Assembly (NCBI RefSeq): GCF_002813295.1
Contig: NZ_PHUE01000001.1
Span: 2,108,001 to 2,172,000, forward strand
Length of the DNA: 64,000 nucleotides
Direction: 5' to 3'
Origin: Flavobacterium sp. 5
Lineage (GTDB): Bacteria; Bacteroidota; Bacteroidia; Flavobacteriales; Flavobacteriaceae
Position numbers and translations under genes: made by a program. The notes below the pieces were generated by a model. That model saw nothing but the letters and a program-made list of their open reading frames with translations. It was not told the DNA's origin and ran no database searches. How positions within the stretch are numbered: the stretch's first letter is position 1; each line of letters starts with the position of its first letter. Shown here one piece after another: positions 54,101-57,165 of the stretch.

Positions 54101-56857
54101 TCCTGGATCAAGGGATAATTCTTTATATTCCCATTTGTCACTTTTAGGAACTACCCATGGAGAAGCTACAGGAGTAGTTGCTACAATTGTTTCTGTACCA
54201 CCAACACCATTCAAATTATTTACTAATTGAATTGTTAATTTTGGATCATCATAAGTTGGCTTAGTACTTTTAATTAAATTCTCTGCCCATAATGAAATTA
54301 TTACGGGTTGGTTAGCAATAACATCTTTGATCGGTTTACTATACAAAATACCTCCAATACCAGCTGTACCCCCAACATTTACACATAAAAATCTTCCTAA
54401 TGGATCGTCTGGCAATGTATGATCATTAGCAACTAACCAAGAGCCAAAAGTTGTTCTAATTGCACTGGCAACAGCATACTCTCCATCATTAATCCATTCA
54501 TCAGTATTACAGGTATATCCTGGTAAATTATGAGTGGTTGCTTCATCCTCAAAACAATATGCAGGGTTAATACCTGGTGTAGTAGTAAATCCTCCTTTTC
54601 CAAAATCTTCTTGTAATAAGTTACTATAGGTAGAAACACTTAATACATTATAATTTACCGTTACAGTATGATCTCCTTGAGTAACATTCTTGAAAATATT
54701 AGAAGGAGTACTAGTATTAAGAACTCCATCCATATAATAATCATAACTAAACTTAGGATCTCCACTTCCACTATTAGTAACGGTTACGGTACTCGTTGCC
54801 GATCCGTCACAATTAAAAACTGGATTATCGATAGTAATTGTTGGAGCATCAGGTTTCTTATCTATAGTGATACCAGTCATAGCATACATACATCCAGCCA
54901 AATCTTTTATATAAACTGTATATGGTCCACCATAATTCATATAAGCCTCGTTGGAAGTGACCCAAGTAGCTTTATTATCAAAACTATATCTGTAAAGATT
55001 AGGTGCTGCATAAGGTGTACCTCCTTGAGGATTTACAATTCTAACCTTTCCATAAAGTTCTTTACCTACAGGGCCACAACCAGACAATTCTGCTACCCCT
55101 GCAGAAGCAGTTAAAGCAGTAGAAGCACCAATTGTAATTGAAATAGCAGGATCTGAACAATTGTTACCACTATTGACTCCTGATTTTTTATATCTTACAA
55201 CTAGGCTATAAATCCCAGGAAGAAGATTACTATAAACATTACTACTTTGAGAAGATGCTCCATTAAGTTTATAACTCATTGTATAACCATTGGCATTGGA
55301 AACAAGTATTTCAATTTTTCCTAATGCACCGTTACAATCTCCATCAACTTTATTAATAGTATAAATTGGTTTATCGACAACTGGAACAGTTACAATTGTA
55401 CTACTTGCAGAACAACCGTTTACATCATCTACACGAATATCATAACTTCCAGATTTATCAACAATAATAACTTTTGTAGGATTTTCTACGAATCCAGTAC
55501 CATTAATATTTACAAAATATTTATAAGGTCCTGTTCCACCAGCTGGAGTAACCGTAATTTGACCTGTAGCACAAGTCGATAAACCTGTCGTTATGCTAGC
55601 AGTAGCTGTTAATGCACTAGGAGCGTTAGCAACAACTATATTTGTTTGTGTATCAACAATAGTACAAGAAGGAGTTTCTATAGAAGTTACTATACTATAA
55701 GTTCCCGAACTTAAATTTAGAAAAGTATAATCCAAATTACCAGTAGGCCCTAAAGAACCACCTGATACATTCGAACTATTAAAAATTTCATATTTGTATT
55801 GTTGCCCTACATCATTTGTAATTACTTGAACACTTCCTTTGGATCCGTCACACTTTGGTGATGTAATTGACGTTGTAACTTTAAAATCTAAACTTTTTAT
55901 TTCTAGGTTTATGACTTTAAATTCACAAGAACCAACAACATCTTTTACTCTAATAAATGCAGTATAAATCCCAGGTGTTGCTGTAGTAAACACATTACTA
56001 TCTTGCCATGTAACTGGAGTTGTTCCTGTAGTAAAGCTATATTCGTAACCAGTACCAAATCCTCCTACAGTAATTTTACCGTCAATCTGACAAGTCCCTC
56101 CTGCATATTTAACAATATTGCTTTTGGTAACAGCTGTAGGAACTAAAGTATTTTGGTATACGTTAAAATAAAAATATATTGAAGTTCCGTCACTTGCTTT
56201 TATTCTAATTCTAAATTGCCCTGCAGTATTTGCCAAATAATCTTTTCCGGTTGCAATTTGACTCCAACAGGCAGCTGCCGCTAATGATGAATTAGGACAA
56301 TCACTATTAGCCACGGTGACACAACTCCCACCTGAGATAAATCTTTCCCAAGTAACAGTAACTAGTGGATCTACTATTCCTGACTCAATAAGTCGAGAAT
56401 CATTTCCTCCACATAAAAACATTTTAGATAATTGTTCCCCAGTAGCAGTACATGTTGAAATTTGCCCAGCATAAGGCAATTGTGCGTATTTTAATAATGG
56501 ATTCTGAATTGCAGCTGTAACAGTCGCTTTATCATTAGCCTCAGATACTTTACTTTTTAAAGAATCACCTATTAATAATAAGTTTTCCCTTAATTCAATG
56601 CTTTTAAAATTGATTCTGCGTATATCAGATTTACCGATATTAGAAAAACTAGATAGAGTAATTATTAAAAAGAAAAAGAATGCAAAAGCAGTAGTTTTGC
56701 TTTGCATTGCTAAAATAGTCTTTTTTTGAAAAAGGGGTTTTTTCAAATTTTGTATTTCATTCACAATAGAAATACTAAGAAATAACATTGTTTGAAATAA
56801 ATTTTCAAACATAGATAATAGCCAATGACCAAGTTTAGAAAAAGTAGGTTTTCTCAT
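30179..56857 (-). CDS. sprB: SprB, giant gliding-motility adhesin
   Basis: 8,892 residues, about 1.4 times F. johnsoniae SprB (about 6,500). SprB is the surface adhesin that the gliding motor propels along the cell, causing movement over agar and glass. Layout: an export signal near residues 51-75; roughly one hundred SprB/Ig-like modules of 80-90 residues, most ending in a V-K-D-x-N-G-C-like strand; one globular insertion (about 743-953); and a T9SS type B sorting domain in the last 90 residues (NVFTPNGHGPNDTW, YDRYGREV, GDYWYVLKL). Two long blocks (about residues 1735-3762 and 5046-7277) are near-identical tandem repeats. The start is uncertain: the ATG at 56857 gives 50 residues before the signal-like MQSKTTAFAFFFF at 56707, which may be the real start or the core of an extended signal. 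sprF follows after 24 bp. Confidence 0.93.
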   Translation of the reverse strand: MRKPTFSKLGHWLLSMFENLFQTMLFLSISIVNEIQNLKKPLFQKKTILAMQSKTTAFAFFFFLIITLSSFSNIGKSDIRRINFKSIELRENLLLIGDSLKSKVSEANDKATVTAAIQNPLLKYAQLPYAGQISTCTATGEQLSKMFLCGGNDSRLIESGIVDPLVTVTWERFISGGSCVTVANSDCPNSSLAAAACWSQIATGKDYLANTAGQFRIRIKASDGTSIYFYFNVYQNTLVPTAVTKSNIVKYAGGTCQIDGKITVGGFGTGYEYSFTTGTTPVTWQDSNVFTTATPGIYTAFIRVKDVVGSCEFKVINLEIKSLDFKVTTSITSPKCDGSKGSVQVITNDVGQQYKYEIFNSSNVSGGSLGPTGNLDYTFLNLSSGTYSIVTSIETPSCTIVDTQTNIVVANAPSALTATASITTGLSTCATGQITVTPAGGTGPYKYFVNINGTGFVENPTKVIIVDKSGSYDIRVDDVNGCSASSTIVTVPVVDKPIYTINKVDGDCNGALGKIEILVSNANGYTMSYKLNGASSQSSNVYSNLLPGIYSLVVRYKKSGVNSGNNCSDPAISITIGASTALTASAGVAELSGCGPVGKELYGKVRIVNPQGGTPYAAPNLYRYSFDNKATWVTSNEAYMNYGGPYTVYIKDLAGCMYAMTGITIDKKPDAPTITIDNPVFNCDGSATSTVTVTNSGSGDPKFSYDYYMDGVLNTSTPSNIFKNVTQGDHTVTVNYNVLSVSTYSNLLQEDFGKGGFTTTPGINPAYCFEDEATTHNLPGYTCNTDEWINDGEYAVASAIRTTFGSWLVANDHTLPDDPLGRFLCVNVGGTAGIGGILYSKPIKDVIANQPVIISLWAENLIKSTKPTYDDPKLTIQLVNNLNGVGGTETIVATTPVASPWVVPKSDKWEYKELSLDPGAYTNLSFVVRSYNNEFNGNDVLIDDIWVRQIPKSCNSIVSFPLIVDGSKAFSAGITGYKDVQCNGQSNGEITLSAKNFDSAKGFQYTLDGTTWITVKPVPASTNGSVTIQNLASGIYNKIKVRYDNSVGSCTFSFAQEIKMPAVVSVTASATAPTCSTGATITAIGAGGSLSGYWYELRNTTGGAVVRVFQNSDQFTNVSTGNYTVFARDANSCVSPVGAPVNIVAPPALTATLDATSDLCYDTVDKAKLVVKVTGGTSPFTYSLDGQSGSNPFSDVAPGTHTILVTDSKNCTATIDNIIIAQELTLTAKLDQDLTCLVNASISTTIAGGNGGPYTYTVSRNGLAATAVASFPYTATLAGSYVFTVTDSKGCKATSNPITVSAKTTPTLSTNKTDITCNNKNDGTITVTASNGFTTTYTYAIKLSSAVTYTTQTTNQFINLAAGTYNIKVIDSKGCESAVSDVIIVNPSVVTGEIKATELGCSGTGTINAVVTVFNPAGGTGPYEYSFNGNTNFTGTSTYSTGTSGTVTAYIKDKNGCQFGPLSVVISPKVLITGIDVFFETGLECPAYEAHVKFQAIGGLSPIRYQIISGPFGFSSAVVSDGEFKNLKPGDYIFRATDKNGCSFDRDYHVSDVPDIVAGGSIVTPIKCFGDKGTIQFTVNGVKDRGYDYVIKNAANTVIQSANNVSETITTINVPTAQPAGVYTITATDRKTTCSVTYVITLTQPSAALSVTSATPTKINCKDDNSLITIVGANGTPNYLYAYAKSPSTVPTSAYNSSTVQTVDTNSGVDLTWDVYIKDANDCIAKKTITILFENVPTINTPASQCYTGTAISVTITGSGTGALTYSTNGTTYVSGSTFSLTPGNYTLYLKDGFGCVASTPYVVANQLTLTATPAVDVTCTANTTINLSATGGTGAYTYAVSFNSGSYTTTTSPYVTAIAGTYKFRVTDAATPTCTAFSTDVPVITKATALTLSTTQVDVKCKGDATGSISITPTSGKPGYTYSTTKTTAPFTNYTTSNPTGLTVGTYTVVITDALGCTGTKSVTIAEPTIALSATAVAPATTTCSTSTTVTVTATGGTGTYTYSFKGGAFITDNFYVVNDNGTDQVISYQVKDANGCITLSQNITVKKLNPPTGINLSVPAKITCLATTTSITLTSVAGVAPLVYSIVSGPTINTTGASSGTFTGLLPGDYTFQVTDVYGCSKQATKTIDPAATIAVSGVKTDEKCFGALDGTATFTVTGASSSGNFTYTLSPNTGTITKTGDVVKVTGLGANTYSLVVKDVTTGCTSNTASVIVSAATAINYTVNATKINCKTTVSTLTFTGVSGGSPSYTYAYAASPSTVPSTAYDTTTTVDTAVLTSSIDVYVKDTNDCFVKKTITILSENVPTINTPASQCYTGTAISVTITGSGTGALTYSTNGTTYVSGSTFSLTPGNYTLYLKDGFGCVASTPYVVANQLTLTATPAVDVTCTANTTINLSATGGTGAYTYAVSFNSGSYTTTTSPYVTAIAGTYKFRVTDAATPTCTAFSTDVPVITKATALTLSTTQVDVKCKGDATGSISITPTSGKPGYTYSTTKTTAPFTNYTTSNPTGLTVGTYTVVITDALGCTGTKSVTIAEPTIALSATAVAPATTTCSTSTTVTVTATGGTGTYTYSFKGGAFITDNFYVVNDNGTDQVISYQVKDANGCITLSQNITVKKLNPPTGINLSVPAKITCLATTTSITLTSVAGVAPLVYSIVSGPTINTTGASSGTFTGLLPGDYTFQVTDVYGCSKQATKTIDPAATIAVSGVKTDEKCFGALDGTATFTVTGASSSGNFTYTLSPNTGTITKTGDVVKVTGLGANTYSLVVKDVTTGCTSNTASVIVSAATAINYTVNATKINCKTTVSTLTFTGVSGGSPSYTYAYAASPSTVPSTAYDTTTTVDTAVLTSSIDVYVKDTNDCFVKKTITILSENVPTINTPASQCYTGTAISVTITGSGTGALTYSTNGTTYVSGSTFSLTPGNYTLYLKDGFGCVASTPYVVANQLTLTATPAVDVTCTANTTINLSATGGTGAYTYAVSFNSGSYTTTTSPYVTAIAGTYKFRVTDAATPTCTAFSTDVPVITKATALTLSTTQVDVKCKGDATGSISITPTSGKPGYTYSTTKTTAPFTNYTTSNPTGLTVGTYTVVITDALGCTGTKSVTIAEPTIALSATAVAPATTTCSTSTTVTVTATGGTGTYTYSFKGGAFITDNFYVVNDNGTDQVISYQVKDANGCITLSQNITVKKLNPPTGINLSVPAKITCLATTTSITLTSVAGVAPLVYSIVSGPTINTTGASSGTFTGLLPGDYTFQVTDVYGCSKQATKTIDPAATIAVSGVKTDEKCFGALDGTATFTVTGASSSGNFTYTLSPNTGTITKTGDVVKVTGLGANTYSLVVKDVTTGCTSNTASVIVSAATAINYTVNATKINCKTTVSTLTFTGVSGGSPSYTYAYAASPSTVPSTAYDTTTTVDTAVLTSSIDVYVKDTNDCFVKKTITILSENVPTINTPASQCYTGTAISVTITGSGTGALTYSTNGTTYVSGSTFSLTPGNYTLYLKDGFGCVASTPYVVANQLTLTATPAVDVTCTANTTINLSATGGTGAYTYAVSFNSGSYTTTTSPYVTAIAGTYKFRVTDAATPTCTAFSTDVPVITKATALTLSTTQVDVKCKGDATGSISITPTSGKPGYTYSTTKTTAPFTNYTTSNPTGLTVGTYTVVITDALGCTGTKSVTIAEPTIALSATAVAPATTTCSTSTTVTVTATGGTGTYTYSFKGGAFITDNFYVVNDNGTNQVISYQVKDANGCTTVSNTVTVNKLNPPTDLTFTPSGPITCATTSITVTLGHTGGAGTLQYETIAPSPIIRGKQTSNSFATLTAGTYFFKVTDANGCSYTESYPINDVTPIAISPAKLTDVACFGNNTGSGTYTVSGNAIVGNYTFVLTVGTLGAGTLTKSNNILTLSNVATGTYTVEVTDTATQCKANATIIINQPAAGLTATFTKVNANCFVATSKVTVTPSGGTSPYTYAYKLDGVAPVAADYLNTTNVGDLNPTTSPNWDVWVKDNQGCTFKLDVTVAKDLVPTVTAAVMNQCSASGSTFTIKATGASGVAPYTYTINTGVAPSPADTFTVAAGTYTITVKDANGCTNTTSVTVNDALTANAILVKELTCSAPTDAKIDITITGGKANFSFKTKYNGGTYGLATAVVGNTFSYNPTVAGTYQFEITDANACTKETNIITVNPIVNPVITAVVQTQFIKCNGDNAGIIRVDIDATKGVGPFTYSKDGITYQSSNIFTGLIAGSYTITVKDSKGCINTVPAGITINQPNTITFDLTKVDITCNAATGSSLGSITVSNVLGGTASAATPFRYFITNNFGDVIVGNPYTAISTGRENHTFSIINYGIYTINAIDANGCSFSKQITIASPPTDLTIDVTTLTSNCTTGGTANVKVISAVGSGNYEFGILEFNTSPYTTTWIAPDVVGGSTATFTNLVPGVTYTFVVHDKTTQCYYVKAANQPILPASTLTSVVTPHNVTCKGAHDGSVTFTLSGLDATTTSVDYQIFNSFSNVAVGAVANLSVTGLPPYTVTLPSPGSLFPGQYYIKFIENGTGSFNGCKSASAIFEIKESSVALSISASVVKNENCNNLGIITALAKDGTAAYLYMITNSATAPLATNPAWNSTSTFTKAAGTYYVHVKDANGCIQPSAVVNLTKDPSPVIALSVVNKCVAEGTFSINVTQTTAGTGAYTISVDNSTFTSIAGLSYIVTGLNSGPHTIIIKDVNGCTDTKSITIDKPLVATPAITTLPTCANNDGIITMSGTGGAGPYSYTISPVAGTIAGNVISGLPAGTYTVTMKDSATPTNCTTTASVTLSAPTPVTFTTVTAPVACNGDSNGIITVTLSAGNDNPNYTYEIIAGPTTRLAQSSNVFTGLPTGSYTVKVNSGRGCSTSKPNVVVGTPTPLAATSVITTPLTCGAGNVAQQATVTVTATPGTGTSPYQYSFDNGLNYSTTNTYKSYVGITFDVKVKDANGCIFTLTNGVNIPVLKAPTQMDIVGTPIWCSPAAKTTSTVTISNVINGIAPFTFQNITSGTSSPTGSFAGLLAGDYIFQVTDSNGCTYEELYTVKAVVPIAIEGALVSDISCNVANGLNTTGSAKYTVTGFSSTGNYTVLTSPLVPAAQISKVGDVITLTGLSAGTYTVTVTDNTTGCTKSDAVTLTEPVAIALTTSASKVYCSKDISKITVSGVTGGTGVYTYAVVKAGALAPIASAYSSDPVLSVDTNLTDLSWDVYVKDANGCVSVKVTTPVVYNIPPTILPPASQCFVGAALTVNLNGLTTVYGGVKTYTVNGLAIATSIATFNAAGTYTLGIKDDNGCEAFVPYVIEKQLLASATLTKDLYCTAPVNATIDVVIKDGKAPYSYQMYLNGSATGSVTAVVGTGFTASVGTAGTYHFIITDSNGAACSVTTNTVVVNTPATPTFTKTQTNVSCTGGANGSITIIPATGVAPYSFALTGPVVNHTGDATGIYTGLIAGSYTMVITDSKGCTSVAAPAIVITEPVVLTATASFPANSTCSVATVITVVGHNGTQTGSGTGYYYSFDNGVTYDTSNKFTVNDNGSIQTIMYSVKDANGCTTVPQPIVVNPLNKPTDLAFVLTVAPTCPAPTATVTLTATNGVGTLQFETIAPSPMIIGKQGNVFANLIPGDYTFQVTDANGCTYEELYTVKAVVPIAIEGALVSDISCNASNGLNTTGSAKYTVTGFSSTGNYTVLTSPLVPAAQISKVGDVITLTGLSAGTYTVTVTDNTTGCAKSDAVTLTEPVAIAFTTSASKVYCSKDISKITVSGVTGGTGVYTYAVVKAGALAPIASAYSSDPVLSVDTNLTDLSWDVYVKDANGCVSVKVTTPVVYNIPPTILPPASQCFVGAALTVNLNGLTTVYGGVKTYTVNGLAIATSIATFNAAGTYTLGIKDDNGCEAFVPYVIEKQLLASATLTKDLYCTAPVNATIDVVIKDGKAPYSYQMYLNGSATGSVTAVVGTGFTASVGTAGTYHFVITDSNGAACSVTTNTVVVNTPATPTFTKTQTNVSCTGGANGSITIIPATGVAPYSFALTGPVVNHTGDATGIYTGLIAGSYTMVITDSKGCTSVAAPAIVITEPVVLTATASFPANSTCSVATVITVVGHNGTQTGSGTGYYYSFDNGVTYDTSNKFTVNDNGSIQTIMYSVKDANGCTTVPQPIVVNPLNKPTDLAFVLTVAPTCPAPTATVTLTATNGVGTLQFETIAPSPMIIGKQGNVFANLIPGDYTFQVTDANGCTYEELYTVKAVVPIAIEGALVSDISCNASNGLNTTGSAKYTVTGFSSTGNYTVLTSPLVPAAQISKVGDVITLTGLSAGTYTVTVTDNTTGCAKSDAVTLTEPVAIAFTTSASKVYCSKDISKITVSGVTGGTGVYTYAVVKAGALAPIASAYSSDPVLSVDTNLTDLSWDVYVKDANGCVSVKVTTPVVYNIPPTILPPASQCFVGAALTVNLNGLTTVYGGVKTYTVNGLAIATSIATFNAAGTYTLGIKDDNGCEAFVPYVIEKQLLASATLTKDLYCTAPVNATIDVVIKDGKAPYSYQMYLNGSATGSVTAVVGTGFTASVGTAGTYHFVITDSNGAACSVTTNTVVVNTPATPTFTKTQTNVSCTGGANGSITIIPATGVAPYSFALTGPVVNHTGDATGIYTGLIAGSYTMVITDSKGCTSVAAPAIVITEPVVLTATASFPANSTCSVATVITVVGHNGTQTGSGTGYYYSFDNGVTYDTSNKFTVNDNGSIQTIMYSVKDANGCTTVPQPIVVNPLNKPTDLAFVLTVAPTCPAPTATVTLTATNGVGTLQFETIAPSPMIIGKQGNVFANLIPGDYTFQVTDANGCTYEELYTVKAVVPIAIEGALVSDISCNASNGLNTTGSAKYTVTGFSSTGNYTVLTSPLVPAAQISKVGDVITLTGLSAGTYTVTVTDNTTGCAKSDAVTLTEPVAIAFTTSASKVYCSKDISKITVSGVTGGTGVYTYAVVKAGALAPIASAYSSDPVLSVDTNLTDLSWDVYVKDANGCVSVKVTTPVVYNIPPTILPPASQCFVGAALTVNLNGLTTVYGGVKTYTVNGLAIATSIATFNAAGTYTLGIKDDNGCEAFVPYVIEKQLLASATLTKDLYCTAPVNATIDVVIKDGKAPYSYQMYLNGSATGSVTAVVGTGFTASVGTAGTYHFVITDSNGAACSVTTNTVVVNTPATPTFTKTQTNVSCTGGANGSITIIPATGVAPYSFALTGPVVNHTGDATGIYTGLIAGSYTMVITDSKGCTSVAAPAIVITAPAVLTATAVVTPLGCSSTNMPKDAVVTITALDGTSPYSYSFDGGVTFQLSPSFAVNSAQTINYVVLDANNCSINGSATVLGYTPPTDMDISASAIYCITPGTVATVTVNSVVGGVAPYTYEIISPAASVTLPSLGNSFTNLAPNTYVIKVTDKNGCNTTKIFELKEASKIAVTAQLISDVLCKNDDTGAVDLTVSNYITAGNYTYNITPATGTFTQNGDVISYTGLSVGNYTFTVIDGVSGCTASVANFIVSEPAMALSSTSVATNINCNKDTATITVTAIGGTGTYKYAVARASDAPPAISSFVASKELVVDTNGGVDMNWVVYVIDANGCPTNNPQAILVDVNPTIASAVPTQCPSATGTYTITVTASGFSSALEYSVDGVSFQTSNIITVNASGMYNVTVKDANGCISTPTAVTILKPIALETDITALPSCTVNNGIITATATGGSGNYSYKLGAVTLTTTPAVFNGLASGNQTIVVTDLTTNCTDTVVLNLTPATSVTGFALSMTPVTCNAGNNGTITATMTTPAVGTNDNPVYMYSLNGGIPQASNVFTGLAAANGYSVTVTSGRGCTATATIDVTQPLPIVVSAPIVTEFGCITGNGTNYAAITVNVPTGGSNVFPTYEFIMIKNGSPIIVQKGNNPVYTETDLLGGNYIINVYDSKGCVGTNTAIIKPFIGIDFATPSAVTVTNPITCLNNEDIMVNVSNIGGVPASLNYTIVATASNVLPYPSQTNNTGQFTNLTVGSYTITVTNPVTGCSIKTVHYVNEPNTFVIVPSNLKNVVCYGTSTGSVDLTFVDNQLIPVDNAGPFRYTIAGPAGTSPFITTTGAKINIPNLPAGVYTIKATLIATPSCEVETTFTIEQPLSILKISETHTPITCDPGNDGTISVSAEGGWPGSYQYELIGSTGSVGYSTQNYFADLSAGLYTLNVKDINGCVETTTVNLSVPTPIVVTASATANVLLCNGDTSGEIIVNPPTGGQGSNYSYILNYISVSPAFSSAAQTSPVFSGLRAGTYSVTVVDGLGCISQPTANIIIAEPTKVEATLSLTSDVTCQIDATLTLNVTGGVGPYVYSTDVNFTTISASFASSTIFSVAVGDHQYYVRDANGCVSFISNNVTINALKPLTLIVDLSNALVNCKGSATGVIDAEAFGGLGDYKYTLLDGAKNAIRPVQTTGYFDILPAGNYFVRVDSGDCQYDSAEITISEPSKALLSSFTVTPITCYSNNDGKIVIAASGGTGNISYAISPDLNQSFETGNFTNLEPGLYDVLVQDQNGCFVLLKDIEVKEPLEIVASVVPLSIKQEICDGEKNAAFSIVISGGVGPYSTSLDNSKGTYVLNQVDFTGLSGGTHTVYIKDFNTCSRGLIVPLDAAVILNPVANVTYDCVNNSPANKVIMTIDISNNDADVVYSLDGDGIAPALPVQTSKVFLNLAPGDHYIMAHHKNGCVDATVVFPVDQVDPLAMTLDLGKLNEIVATTTGGSGVYHYSVNGEDIGSNNKYVFYHSGDYTFTVTDTNGCSLTVTKHFDFIDIDIPNVFTPNGHGPNDTWKPTKTENYPDLQFVVYDRYGREVGRFGAGQSWDGKYKNAELPMGDYWYVLKLRNSRDDREFIGHFTLYR
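35027..41720 (-). repeat. Tandem repeat block A inside sprB, 1,788-bp unit, about 3.7 copies
   Basis: The same sequence recurs at exact 1,788-bp spacing; copies begin near 35027, 36815, 38603 and 40391. The first three look identical except for single bases (for example near 39783). The fourth, closest to the N-terminus, carries about a dozen differences. Each unit encodes 596 residues, which I read as seven SprB modules. The period keeps the frame. Confidence 0.95.
45571..51655 (-). repeat. Tandem repeat block B inside sprB, 1,710-bp unit, about 3.6 copies
   Basis: GAGGATTTAATTTCTTAACC recurs at 47281, 48991 and 50701, with a diverged version at 45571, giving an exact period of 1,710 bp. 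At the points inspected the inner copies are identical. Each unit encodes 570 residues in seven modules. The block ends at the N-terminal side near 51655, where the sequence changes after ACATTCTC. Confidence 0.95.
54000..54630 (-). other. Globular insertion domain within an SprB module
   Basis: SprB residues about 743-953 break the module pattern. The segment starts with SNLLQEDFGKGGF, contains many aromatic and Asp/Asn residues, and ends LIDDIWVRQIPKSCN. Strands such as QPVIISLWAEN, KLTIQLVNN, KWEYKELSL and NLSFVVRSYNN suggest a jelly-roll beta-sandwich like those of carbohydrate-binding modules. It sits just before the final Cys-containing strand of a module. Confidence 0.6.
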
Positions 56858-56874
56858 GTGTTCATATATTTATT

Positions 56875-56926
56875 TCTATTCGGTACAATTATCCAATGAG
56901 GCTCTGAATAAATTATACCGAATAGA
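56875..56926 (-). promoter_or_regulatory. Leader hairpin directly upstream of sprB
   Basis: A 16-bp inverted repeat (56875-56890 and 56911-56926, one G-T pair, 20-nt loop) ends 17 bp before the sprB ATG. No T-run follows on the reverse strand, so it is not a classical terminator. The full gap 56858-57165 (308 bp) holds no gene; a second short hairpin (TACAC-GAAA-GTGTA, 56965-56978) lies inside it. Confidence 0.6.
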
Positions 56927-57165
56927 ATATTTTAATTAAATGCTGTTTTTTTTAACTCAATTTTTACACGAAAGTGTATTTTTATGTTAAAAATAAATTT
57001 TTAACTTAAAAAATAGCATTTTAGTTTTATTAAAATTGTTTCATCAACACTTGTTTTTTATGATTTATATTACAAATACTGCGTTAAAAAAAATAAAAAT
57101 AAACATTTTTAAACAAAATCAAATAGAAATACTAATTATTTTATGCTAAATAAAATAGACTTAAA

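Noticed and set aside
54433..54639. Reverse 68-codon frame inside the insertion domain of sprB
   Set aside because: It overlaps sprB in another frame on the same strand and encodes no recognisable protein.
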